43,501 nucleotides of DNA from an uncultured Eubacteriales bacterium (GTDB taxonomy: Bacteria > Bacillota > Clostridia > Oscillospirales > Oscillospiraceae): positions 1-43,501 of the forward strand of contig UQZA01000018.1 in NCBI GenBank assembly GCA_900545515.1, given 5' to 3'. This document shows positions 26,143-34,400 of the stretch, piece after piece. Each line of letters starts with the position of its first letter. Positions within the stretch are counted from its first letter, which is position 1. Made by a program: the position numbers and the translations under genes. Below the pieces are notes generated by a model. It was given only the letters and a program-made list of their open reading frames with translations, had not been told where the DNA came from and did not search any database.

Positions 26143-26356
26143 ATGGGTTCCGTTGGAAAGCGATATTCTGGCACATAAGAGGATTCTGAAATCTGTCTAC
26201 TCTGTCACCTGCTCCTATTCTACCTGATTGCATGTTGTATGTCAAGCTAAAAATATAAATATTTTGCCAGATATGGAAAAATATGGAAATTTCCTCCTGG
26301 CACAAAATGGCTTAAAACTGACTTTTTTGCCAGATTGCATGAAGCTCTAAGTCCGG
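26143..26356 (-). repeat. Promoter-carrying dispersed repeat, copy A (inserted in a gene)
   Basis: About 205 bases are nearly identical to 28770-28974, including GCATGAAGCTCTAAGTCCG at the right end and ATAAATATTTTGCCAG inside. ATG flanks both sides (26143-26145 and 26357-26359), a possible 3-bp target duplication. No coding capacity is seen, so any movement would depend on enzymes encoded elsewhere. Confidence 0.65.
26217..26245 (-). promoter_or_regulatory. Sigma-A promoter inside repeat copy A
   Basis: On the minus strand TTGACA (26245-26240) and TAGAAT (26222-26217) are 17 bases apart. It points to the lipoprotein 2 and 1 genes and the exporter. Confidence 0.7.
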
Positions 26357-26601
26357 ATGTTTGTATAGAGAGGACTGGTGATATAGCGACAGATTTCAGT
26401 GCTTACCTTTGTTGTGTAACCTTGGTTGGTAACGGAAGTTCTAGCATAAGCTTCTCCGTCCTCGCAAATTCCTAGGAGCTCATAATAGTAATCGCAATAG
26501 AAGCCCTCACGGACTGCGGCTGACACAGAAATAGAGGAGATAAAGAAAACCGAGGATAGTATCAACGAGACAACAGGTATTCTTCCTGCATACTCTATAT
26601 A

Positions 26602-27804
26602 CTAGATATCAAATTCTATTGAGCACATGGGTACGAGCTCTGGATTTTCTTGATCAAGAATTAAGTAATACCAGTTAGTTTTATAGTTATCATAATCATC
26701 GAATGTAAAAATAACGCGGTCAGAGGTTACGCAATTGGGAAATAGTCGGTTTGTTCCAGAAATCTGTGCGATCTCCGCTGGCAGGGTAACAGATTTCCAA
26801 GTTTCCCCATCATATAGCAGCATCGAATGAGGACCTGCTGATATCTCCAGTCTTTGTTCCGGCCGATTAAAGAGAAGTGGTGATTCCAGAATATACTGGT
26901 CTGTCAAATGCCAGCCCCAACTGTCTTCCATCTGGACGTCCATGGTTTTGGTTTGTGCTCCTGTGGTCAGGTTTATGTCGTAGTACCCATCGTTAGGACG
27001 GTAGACCTGGAGAACATTTCCCGTAAGGTAAGCGCCTGTCATATCGCAGTTTACCAAATCCCCCAGTCCCAGATTGGCGGTGTCTGCAATGGGGACGAGT
27101 TCACTTTCGGTTAACCGGTAGAGCATGGTGCCAAAACCGCCATTATCCGAGTCTAAGCAATAGAGCACGGCGGTGTCACCACCTACCTTTTCGGAGGCGG
27201 TCACGGTACCCAGGAAACTGGGCATATTTTCTGTCCGACCTTCGGCCAGGATTTGGTCACCTTCAGGGGTAACTTGTATGACATAGTTATGAAATGTGCC
27301 TGACTCGTCCATGCAAGCGCAAAATAGTAACATTCTGTCCGCCAGGCAGCAGTTTCGCCACTGCAGCACATGCTCTTGGCTGGGGAAGGAAATCGTATGT
27401 TCAATTTTTCTATCCCCCCCACTTGGTGACATGCTTAAAATTAAGAGATCGTAGCTTCCGCCGTAGTTGGAATCACTATCACAGTAGTAAATCCGATTTT
27501 GCTGTAGATAGAATCCACTGCCAGATATTTTGGCATCGCACTCAAGGGCCTTTTGGGTATGGTCACAATTTGGCTTATTGCAAACCGGGGTCCAGCTGCT
27601 CAGATTGTCTTTGTCAGCATAATACAAGTGCCCCAAAAAGCTGGTGTATATTCCATCCTCAGACTCGGCCATGCTATAACTACTGGTAGTAGCACAAAGC
27701 GCATATGCGCTAGATGAAACGGATGATTGAGGTGAGTTGTGGCTACAACCGAATAAGGATACAAGCAAACATAAAATCAAAAAAGCAGTCAGACGTTTCG
27801 CCAT
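26602..27804 (-). CDS. Secreted lipoprotein with C-P-C-H-C motif, paralogue 3
   Basis: Lipoprotein of 400 residues; lipobox SLFGC with Cys20; GGAGG upstream of ATG 27804. It carries CATTSSYSMAE, then CNKPNCDHTQKALEC, then predicted beta-propeller-like units. It closely resembles paralogue 2, with differences spread over the whole length and a distinct C-terminal tail. It is preceded by two small secreted-protein genes and a hairpin, and followed by the broken small gene, so [small secreted gene, hairpin, lipoprotein] forms a repeating unit. DNA here is clearly more AT-rich than in paralogue 1. Function unknown. Confidence 0.8.
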   Translation of the reverse strand: MAKRLTAFLILCLLVSLFGCSHNSPQSSVSSSAYALCATTSSYSMAESEDGIYTSFLGHLYYADKDNLSSWTPVCNKPNCDHTQKALECDAKISGSGFYLQQNRIYYCDSDSNYGGSYDLLILSMSPSGGDRKIEHTISFPSQEHVLQWRNCCLADRMLLFCACMDESGTFHNYVIQVTPEGDQILAEGRTENMPSFLGTVTASEKVGGDTAVLYCLDSDNGGFGTMLYRLTESELVPIADTANLGLGDLVNCDMTGAYLTGNVLQVYRPNDGYYDINLTTGAQTKTMDVQMEDSWGWHLTDQYILESPLLFNRPEQRLEISAGPHSMLLYDGETWKSVTLPAEIAQISGTNRLFPNCVTSDRVIFTFDDYDNYKTNWYYLILDQENPELVPMCSIEFDI

Positions 27805-27827
27805 AAAAATAGCCTCCGTTTTAGATA

Positions 27828-27862
27828 CAGAATCGCCCCGCGCTTTGGAGGGGGCGATTCTG
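27828..27862 (-). other. Intergenic hairpin before lipoprotein 3
   Basis: CAGAATCGCCCC (27828-27839) and GGGGCGATTCTG (27851-27862) form a perfect 12-bp stem. On the minus strand it is followed by CTAAAACGGAGG and the lipoprotein start. Without a T-run it is more likely an mRNA stabiliser or partial terminator than a full stop. Confidence 0.6.
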
Positions 27863-27888
27863 TTTGGTAAAGTTTTAAATATGCAATA

Positions 27889-28248
27889 TTAGTTATTATC
27901 TACACGCAGACTATCTATGAGAATGCCGTTAATATGGTGGTAAGATATAATAAATACAGGCGAGAAACTAAATGTACTCTCCAATGAGATGCTTGATTTT
28001 GCAGACTCTGGCCCCATAGTTGTATACCGTTCACCAACGCGATAGCGATAAATATCGGCAGATACCTTCGCTGTGTACGAGCGATTTTCACAGGAGGTAC
28101 GGATATAAACGTCATTTCCGCTGCAAGTTGCGACCAATTCGTAGTAGTAGTCGCCATAAAAACCTTCGCGGAAAGCCGCAGCGGCAGAGAGGGTGGATGC
28201 AAAGAGAACCAGGGCTAACATCAGAGCGATTGCTGCTTTTCTACGCAT
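27889..28248 (-). CDS. Small secreted protein, family member 2
   Basis: Protein of 119 residues with a clear signal peptide (MRRKAAIALMLALVLFAS, cleavage near SAAAA) and a mature part of about 95 residues rich in Tyr and Ser, predicted to be beta-stranded. Two cysteines ten residues apart (TCSGNDVYIRTSC) could form a disulfide. SYHHING near the end matches SYHYVNG of family member 1. GGAGG lies upstream of the start. It is placed between member 1 and lipoprotein 3. I recognise no named family; secreted effector, bacteriocin-like peptide or structural surface protein are all open. Confidence 0.72.
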   Translation of the reverse strand: MRRKAAIALMLALVLFASTLSAAAAFREGFYGDYYYELVATCSGNDVYIRTSCENRSYTAKVSADIYRYRVGERYTTMGPESAKSSISLESTFSFSPVFIISYHHINGILIDSLRVDNN

Positions 28249-28280
28249 AAATTTTCCTCCATTCTTAAGTTAAGCGTCTG

Positions 28281-28664
28281 TCATTGTTTGCCATGGGCAA
28301 GCAGACTGCTGACTTGTACGCCATTTACATAATGGTACGAAACAAGATAAGCTAGCTGGTAATATGTAGTTCCAGAAACAGAAGCAGAACGGGTATGGGA
28401 TTTGTCGGAATAAATGGTGGACTGGTACATGGCGTCCTCGCCCTGGCCCATATACCGGTACAGGGCTGCATCGGCGCGGACTTTGTAGGTGGTGCTTTCG
28501 CAATGGGTGGAAGCAGAATAACTTTCGCTGTTGCAGGTGGCGGAAACCTCATAATAGCTTCCACCATACGTGCCGTAATCGTAGCTGCTGCCTGCGGAGA
28601 CCGGGATGACGGCGACAAGCATTGCGACGGCTACGGCCAGGGCAAAAATTGCTTTTCGTTTCAT
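28281..28664 (-). CDS. Small secreted protein, family member 1
   Basis: Protein of 127 residues; signal peptide MKRKAIFALAVAVAMLV ending near PVSA, then a Gly/Tyr/Ser-rich mature part. The cysteine pair TCNSESYSASTHC has the same ten-residue spacing as member 2, and LVSYHYVNGVQVSSL matches its end. AAAGGAGT lies before ATG 28664; the frame is open further upstream without a better start. The promoter inside repeat copy B (28836-28864) reads into it over a leader of about 165 bases. Likely transcribed together with member 2 and lipoprotein 3. Confidence 0.72.
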   Translation of the reverse strand: MKRKAIFALAVAVAMLVAVIPVSAGSSYDYGTYGGSYYEVSATCNSESYSASTHCESTTYKVRADAALYRYMGQGEDAMYQSTIYSDKSHTRSASVSGTTYYQLAYLVSYHYVNGVQVSSLLAHGKQ

Positions 28665-28769
28665 ACTTGGGGTACTCCTTTCCACATATTTGATGCCATG
28701 GTCCGTTGTGATGTGCGTTGTAATCCGGCGGCACGCCATGGCGTCCTACCGCCGCTGCGGTCCTATCAT

Positions 28770-28974
28770 CCCCTTTTGAAAGCATTTGGGCACATAAGAG
28801 TATTCTAAAATCTGTATACTATGTGCCTTGCTTCTATTCTACCTGATTGCATGCTGCATGTCAAGCTAAAAATATAAATATTTTGCCAGATATGGAAAAA
28901 TATGGAAATTTCCTCCTGACACAAAATGGCTTAAAACTGACTTTTTTGCCAGGTTGCATGAAGCTCTAAGTCCG
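28770..28974 (-). repeat. Promoter-carrying dispersed repeat, copy B
   Basis: Near-identical partner of 26143-26356, with the same right end CTAAGTCCG and a slightly diverged left end. Internal features include the palindrome GGAAATTTCC and two direct TTTTGCCAG copies. AT occurs at both borders. It lies upstream of small secreted-protein gene 1. Confidence 0.65.
28836..28864 (-). promoter_or_regulatory. Sigma-A promoter inside repeat copy B
   Basis: On the minus strand TTGACA (28864-28859) and TAGAAT (28841-28836) are spaced 17 bases. It drives the small secreted-protein genes. Confidence 0.75.
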
Positions 28975-29201
28975 ATTGATAGATTGCTCTGTGGATTTCT
29001 GGCTATATATGGAGATAGGAATTTTCGTTGCAATATTCCAAATCACAGATCAGAGACGGACGGAAGTAGGGGCTCCTACGTCGTATGGCTCCTGACTACC
29101 GGTCTGCAAAGGGGAAATGCTGCTGCCCTGTGTACAGTTAAGCCGCATGCAGCTCGGCTTTCAAGAGGGGGGAATGGCGATGTGATTGTCTGGGACAGGC
29201 T
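28975..29201. other. Gap after lipoprotein 4, no gene seen
   Basis: No coding sequence or promoter recognised. AAGCCG (29140-29145) and CGGCTT (29155-29160) form a short hairpin that could end the lipoprotein 4 mRNA, without a T-run. Confidence 0.45.
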
Positions 29202-30389
29202 TCATCCCTCAGGTCCGCTGCCCCGGGGCAGCTCCCAGCAGAGGGTGAGGGTAGGCTGGCTGTCGTTCAGCAGGACATGGTACAAGCTGGTCTGGGAGTC
29301 GTCCGGGTATGTGGTGAAGAAGATGCGGTCGGAGGCCAGGGAGACGGGAAACAAATTTACATTCTCTGCCGCAACCTCTTCTGGCAGGGAAATGGTGCGC
29401 CAGCTGCTGCCATCGTACAGGCGAGCCTCCGCCGGGACGTGTGTTTGATCGATCAGGCGGTTGGTTTCTACGATATACTGCTCCGTGAAATGGAAGGCGA
29501 TGCTGTCTTTCAACTGGGCGTCCATACGTTTTTCTCCGTGGGAGCTGTCCAGGTCTGTTTCATAGTACCCATCATTGGGCACAAAATGGAGCAGGGTGTT
29601 CCCGGCCAGGTATGCGCCCCGCAGGTCATAGTCACAGATGTGGGGGATTTCCTCCAGGCCGGCTTCTGTGAGCCGGTACAGGTGGGAAAGGGTGTCATCC
29701 TCACACAGGAGGCTGATGTACATGGCCAGGTCCCCCCGCATGGCGCACCAATCCTGAGCCCGGGCGATGAAAGGGGTTTCCATTTCCTCGGATTGGGAGG
29801 CATACAGGGTGTGGGTACCGGCATCGTCCATCTGGAGGAAGGAATTGGAAAAGGTGCCGTCAGGCTGGACTTGGGAATAAAACGCGAGAATTCGGTCCTG
29901 CAGCAGCCATGTCCCGGACGCGCCGCCGTCACCCATGCTGCTGCCGTCCAGGGTATATACCTGCTGCAAGCCGGTACCGTCCGCCATCATGGTATACAGG
30001 GCGCTGAGATCGCTGCCGTCGTTGGGAAATAGCTGGGGGCTGCCATGGCTGCTGTTATTTTGAAACAGCTGGGGATTGCGAATGGTTTCGATCTGGTCCC
30101 CCCGCAGCCGGTACTCGCCATCAAAGCGGGCGGGACAGACAACCAGATCTCCGCTACAGTTGGGTTCATTACAAACCAATACCCAATTGGTTAAATTCGA
30201 CCGGTCGGCGTAGTAGAGCATGCTATCTGCTTTACAATAATATCCCGCATCGGTTTCTGCCATTTCCAGGCCGCTGCTGGATTGCGCACAAATATCTGAT
30301 TGAATTTCTAGTTTCTCTTCTGGTTCTTTTGCGCAACTGCTCAAAAGAAGGGTCAAAACAACAGAGAGACAGCATATGATTCTGAGCAT
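29202..30389 (-). CDS. Secreted lipoprotein, divergent paralogue 4
   Basis: Lipoprotein of 395 residues with lipobox LLSSC (Cys19) and AGAGGTAA before ATG 30389. It shares CAQSSSGLEMAETDAGYY and LYYADRSNLTNWVLVC with the other three. The cysteine motif is altered to CNEPNCSGDLVVC, so the histidine is lost. It lacks the YYCDSDSNYGG segment and carries a different insert with repeated Ser/Asn. It also keeps FVPNDGYYETDL, equivalent to YRPNDGYYDINL. It is the most diverged copy and the farthest from the exporter, next to an SLH remnant. Function unknown. Confidence 0.78.
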   Translation of the reverse strand: MLRIICCLSVVLTLLLSSCAKEPEEKLEIQSDICAQSSSGLEMAETDAGYYCKADSMLYYADRSNLTNWVLVCNEPNCSGDLVVCPARFDGEYRLRGDQIETIRNPQLFQNNSSHGSPQLFPNDGSDLSALYTMMADGTGLQQVYTLDGSSMGDGGASGTWLLQDRILAFYSQVQPDGTFSNSFLQMDDAGTHTLYASQSEEMETPFIARAQDWCAMRGDLAMYISLLCEDDTLSHLYRLTEAGLEEIPHICDYDLRGAYLAGNTLLHFVPNDGYYETDLDSSHGEKRMDAQLKDSIAFHFTEQYIVETNRLIDQTHVPAEARLYDGSSWRTISLPEEVAAENVNLFPVSLASDRIFFTTYPDDSQTSLYHVLLNDSQPTLTLCWELPRGSGPEG

Positions 30390-30415
30390 TGGATTACCTC
30401 TGGCTGATAGAATAC

Positions 30416-30445
30416 ATCTCCTGCCTCGATAGAGAAGCAGGAGAT
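30416..30445 (-). other. Intergenic hairpin before lipoprotein 4
   Basis: ATCTCCTGC (30416-30424) pairs with GCAGGAGAT (30437-30445). As with lipoproteins 2 and 3, a hairpin lies directly between the upstream secreted-type gene and the lipoprotein gene. Confidence 0.55.
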
Positions 30446-30451
30446 AGTATA

Positions 30452-30586
30452 CTAATTTTTTGATGGCGGCATTAAGCTGGCAATATTTTCTATAAAGCGC
30501 TTCAAGAAAGCAGCTGCCTGCGCACGAGTGGCAGAGCTTTTGGGAGAGAGAACAGTAGGGCCATTCACGCTGGGGATGCCATTCAT
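30452..30586 (-). pseudogene. Remnant of an SLH-domain protein (C-terminal end only)
   Basis: The minus-strand frame from ATG 30586 to the stop at 30452 encodes 44 residues including NGPTVLSPKSSATRAQAAAF and LKRF, the typical end of a third SLH repeat; compare GKLAPKGAATRAQIA in the protease at 31496-37672. No signal peptide or other domain remains, and its ATG overlaps the stop of the gene in front. It is most likely the tail of a lost surface protein. Confidence 0.65.
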
Positions 30587-31170
30587 TATTTGCCTAAATA
30601 ACAATCAATTATATTTTTTGCATAAAAATTTATTTGAACAGCAATCTTGTTGTCTAATAATTCTATTTCGCTTTCCGATAGGCCGGATCGCGTGTAACTT
30701 GCACAAAGAGAGTAATGCTGATCTCTAATAAAAAATTCCATCCTGGATTTCTTACAACTGGAACCTTCTGCTGGTTCCCAAGTGAAATAGTCCAGTTGAA
30801 TATCGCGATAAACTACGCCGGAGCTACTGTGCAGTTTGACAGCTTTATCACAGTTCAAGTCATAGATTACTTCTGTACCTTTGTAAAGCATAGTGCCGCA
30901 ATATTCATAACCGTTTGGCTTGGAAAAAATATTTCGGTCATCCAATTTCAGCACATAGACCTGATCTGTAAGCTCCAGCATGGAGGGATCTGGCAAAACG
31001 ACCTCCGGTATATCTTTCAAACATTGCTGAAGTTCTGCATAAGAATCTACCTGCTTTTGAAAGGCTGGATAAACGGGGATTGAGGTAATCAGGGCACAGA
31101 TCAGCCACAGGAGGGGGATCAGAACAACACTAAAAATCACCCACTTCAACCAGGCATGTTTTTTCGCCAT
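30586..31170 (-). CDS. Membrane-anchored protein of unknown function
   Basis: Protein of 194 residues with one N-terminal membrane helix (WVIFSVVLIPLLWLICALI, about 9-27) after a short basic start (MAKKHAWLK), so the remaining 165 residues probably lie outside the membrane. The outer part has five cysteines and no motif I recognise. AAAGGAGG precedes ATG 31170, and a strong promoter lies at 31296-31324. The gene is AT-rich compared with the flanking proteases. It overlaps the start of the SLH remnant and is the first gene of the lipoprotein block in the direction of transcription. It could be a membrane partner of that system. Confidence 0.7.
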   Translation of the reverse strand: MAKKHAWLKWVIFSVVLIPLLWLICALITSIPVYPAFQKQVDSYAELQQCLKDIPEVVLPDPSMLELTDQVYVLKLDDRNIFSKPNGYEYCGTMLYKGTEVIYDLNCDKAVKLHSSSGVVYRDIQLDYFTWEPAEGSSCKKSRMEFFIRDQHYSLCASYTRSGLSESEIELLDNKIAVQINFYAKNIIDCYLGK

Positions 31171-31295
31171 ATATAACCTCCTTTGCTGTTGTATTTTTTA
31201 CTGAGGCATGCTATTTATACAGATTGCCAGTATGCCGCAGTATTCTGCCGCTGCCCTCACCACCTTTTTTTAAAATACCGTAGGAGACTATTTGT

Positions 31296-31324
31296 ATTCT
31301 ATAAGATGTCCAGAGGAATGTCAA
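31296..31324 (-). promoter_or_regulatory. Sigma-A promoter of the membrane-protein and lipoprotein block
   Basis: On the minus strand TTGACA (31324-31319) and TAGAAT (31301-31296) are 17 bases apart. The sequence around it (ATGTCAAG, then A-rich stretches) resembles the promoter part of the dispersed repeat, so it may be a distant relative. Confidence 0.75.
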
Positions 31325-31454
31325 GTAAAAACCATAAAGATTTTCAAAAATGAAAAAGTACAAATCTAGGGTGGAATGTCTGTGGTCCCAGAGCTACATT
31401 TCTTTTTTGGGTTTTTGTAGAGTGATATAATGCCACTTTGCGTGTCATTGCATG

Positions 31455-31484
31455 AAAAAGGCCCCAGGGCCGGGGCCCTGGGGC
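31455..31484 (-). terminator. Intrinsic terminator of the second protease gene
   Basis: GCCCCAGGGCC (31461-31471) pairs with GGCCCTGGGGC (31474-31484). On the minus strand the stem is followed by five T (31459-31455). It lies 12 bases after the stop codon. Confidence 0.85.
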
Positions 31485-31495
31485 TTGGGGTTCGC

Positions 31496-34400
31496 TTATT
31501 CGCCGTAAATGGCGTAGTAGCGCAGGATGATGGTGGCGATTTGTGCCCGGGTGGCGGCGCCCTTGGGGGCCAGCTTGCCGTCTATGCCGTTCACCAGCTC
31601 CTGTTCCACGGCCCAGGCCATGGGGATCTGGGCGTACTCGCTGACGGCTTCGGCGTCGGGATAACCGGCCAGGTTGCCCTGGGCGCTCACGTCCTCCTCT
31701 TGGTACTTGGCGTACCGGTACAGGAAGGTCACCAGCTGCTCCCGGGTGACGGGGGCATTGGGGGCGAAGGTGGTCCCGGAAACGCCTTCTGCAATTCCGG
31801 CCTCATAGGCCCAAGCCACGGCATCGGTGAAGTACCGACCGGAGGCTACGTCGGTGAAGGGTGTCGCGGCCTCAGTCTCAGGCGTGCCGGCCATGCGGTA
31901 CAGGATGGTCATCAGCTGGCCGCGGGTCAGAGTGCCGTCGGGCTGGAACAGGGTGTCGGTCATCCCATTCATGAGCTCCTTGGCGACCACGAAGTCCACG
32001 CCCTCATGGTACCACCGGCTGGTGTCCACATCGGTGAACCGAGAGGAGGGGCAGGGGAGGGGAGCGGTGTAGCTGTCCCGGAAGCTGTAGCCGCAGCGGC
32101 GGCAGGTGTGCAGGGTGTAGCCCTCAGCGCCCTCCTGGGATTCTACCACAGTCACCTCAAAGTCGTGCCCCAGGGCGTCGGTGTGTTCGCCTACGTAGCT
32201 GTGGCCGCAGACGGTGCAGGTGTAGGTGGTGAAGCCGCCCTCGGTGCAGGTGGGTTCCGTCACCACGGCGGTGTAGGTGTGGCCCTTGGGCAGGACCTCG
32301 GTGGAGATCACCTTGCCACAGGCCTTGCAGGTCACGGTGACGGAGCCGTCCTCTTCACAGGTGGCAGGAACGGTGACGGTCTCGGTCTGTGCATGCTGGC
32401 AGGGCAAAACCTCCACGATGCACTGGCTCATGGCCCCGGCTACATAGGGGGAGGAGACTGTGACGAAGGCGAAGCCGGGGGCTACGGCGGTGATCTTGCC
32501 GGTTTCGTCTACCGTGGCTACGCTCTCGTCATAGGATTTCCAGATGAGGGCCTCGTGCTTCTCCAGGGTGGGCTCCGGCGTCAGGGTGGCGGTGAGGCTC
32601 TGACTCTCGCCTTCGTGGAGGGTCAGACGCCCTTCTTTGAGCTCCACGGTTTCGGGCATCACAGGCTGGGAGATGACGGTGAAATTCACGGAGTATTTGC
32701 CGTCCTTGGTGGTTGCTTTTACGATGCTGCATCCAGGCTCGGCGGGGGTGTAATGAGCCACTGGGAGTGTGGTGCCGTTCAGGTTGTAGTCTTCCTCTGT
32801 GGTCAAGGTGCCGTTGCCGGAGACCAGCTCCCAGTCAAAGGGACCGTACAGGCCGCTGGGCCGCTCGTAGGTTTCGCCGGAGACGGTGCCTGCGGGGTTA
32901 CCGGCGGATTCCACACCATCGGCCCGGATCACCAGGGTGCTGGTGACGGAGGGCGGCGTGAAGTACACGTTGACTTCACCGGTTTCGGCATTGTATGCGA
33001 AATCTTGACGCCAACTGTTGGTCATTTCGTATTCGTAACCACTTTCATAACGGGTGAAGACACGAATTTGCTCCGGCAGGGTGTAGCCCTCCTGGTTCAC
33101 CAGCTTCCCCGTCCAGGTGCTGTTGACACTGCAGAAGTCGGGGCCATCCAGAATGAGACCCTCTGCAGCTTCCTGGGAGTGCTCGCTGTCATAGGGGTTA
33201 TAGTTTTTTCCGGTCCACAGGTCCACATTGGCGATGCTGTGTGCGCTGGTGTCGTTGTACTTGGCGTGGAGCAGGGCATCTTCTCCCTGGTTCACATACA
33301 CGGTCTGATCGCCGTAGTTTAGATTGGAGACCAGGTCCTCATCGGTTCTCTCGGTGTACAGGTCTTCCCAATCCAGCTTCATCTCCCGGGTGACGCCGTT
33401 CAGGGTGACCTTCAGGGTGCCGGAAGCGCCGGGAACCGGGGGGTTGTTGCTGCCAGTGGCGCTGTAGTTCAGGTATACTTCGCCGGTGAGGCCATCGGAG
33501 GTATACCGTGCGCAGTTGATGAGGCCGGTGTAGAGGTCGGGATCGTCCTCGAAGACCTCCCAGCGGATCTCATTCAGCTCCACGTCTGCGGGCTGGAGAT
33601 TTTGCACCTTCACAACCATGCTACCACCGGGCTTCAGGCCGGAGAAGGATGCAATGGACAGGTCAAAGTCGATGATCTCGGTGTTCTTCTCCCGGACGGC
33701 TACGATGCAGTAGGCGGTCTCTGTGCCGTTGGTGATTTCCATCACGGCCTGACCGGCCTTCAGGGCCTTGACATGGCCGAATTCGTCGATGGTGGCCACC
33801 TCGGGGTTGCTGGAGGTGAGGGTGAGGGGAGCATCGGAGCCGGTGTTGTTGGTGATGCTCAGGTCGAAGCTGCTGCCCACATAAAGCAGAGCGGAAGTGG
33901 TGGAGAGCACCAGGCCCGGCGTGGAATCGACCGTAACGGCATAGGCCCGGTCGTTTCCGCCATAGTCGCCGCCGAAGATGTACACATCGCCGGTCCACTG
34001 GAAGTCATAAATGTTGTTTTCGCCTTCGTAGGTCTCGTTGACGTGGCTGTACTCGGTGACGTCAGCGGTGAAGGTCCATTCGCCCACTCCGGCGTCATAG
34101 ATGTACTCTGCATAGAAGGAGTTATTGCGGTCCATGGCGTAGTCCACACGGGTCGGATCGCTCTTGGCGGTTCTCTTCACCAGGGGCACCACCTCTACAG
34201 AGGCAATGGCGCCGTCGTCAGTGAATTTGCCGCTGATGGTGGTCTTGCCGTCCTGCACTTCCACAGACACTGCGCTGTTTTCCAGCTGGGGAGCCTCGGA
34301 GTCCACCCGCAGAGGGACGGAGATCACGTCGCCGGTCATGTCGATGCGGTGGCCGTTGAATTCCGGATACCACAGGCCGGAGGCGATTTCCTCATAATCC

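Larger units (their letters stand above)
26016..26591 (-). pseudogene. Small secreted-protein gene, broken by a promoter-carrying repeat
   Basis: The 5' part (26591-26357) encodes a signal-peptide-like stretch and VREGFYCDYYYELLGIC, matching the intact paralogue at 27889-28248. The 3' part (26142-26016) encodes GSAKSSISLSSTFGFTPLYL, HHYING and a stop codon, matching the paralogue's end. Between them lies a copy of a dispersed repeat. Removing 214 bases (26143-26356) and keeping one ATG/CAT restores the frame as YTNIGPGSAK, aligned with YTTMGPESAK. The ATG at 26591 is out of frame by one base, no good ribosome binding site remains, and the second conserved cysteine is valine. The gene is therefore dead by several independent lesions. 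Confidence 0.75.

Noticed and set aside
27889..28664. Lactococcin 972-like bacteriocins, suggested by small secreted proteins beside an ABC transporter and by SHTRSASVSG
   Set aside because: The likeness is limited to a few residues, the proteins have a Cys pair, and the permease layout is not clearly that of the lactococcin 972 cluster. Kept only as an open possibility.
31430..33322. Long plus-strand frame (630 codons) opposite the second protease gene; similar long frames at 33602-35050, 3409-4680 and 7033-8268
   Set aside because: They lie antisense to well-supported protease genes, have no ribosome binding site and are rich in Gly/His/Arg, as expected for reverse frames of GC-rich coding DNA.
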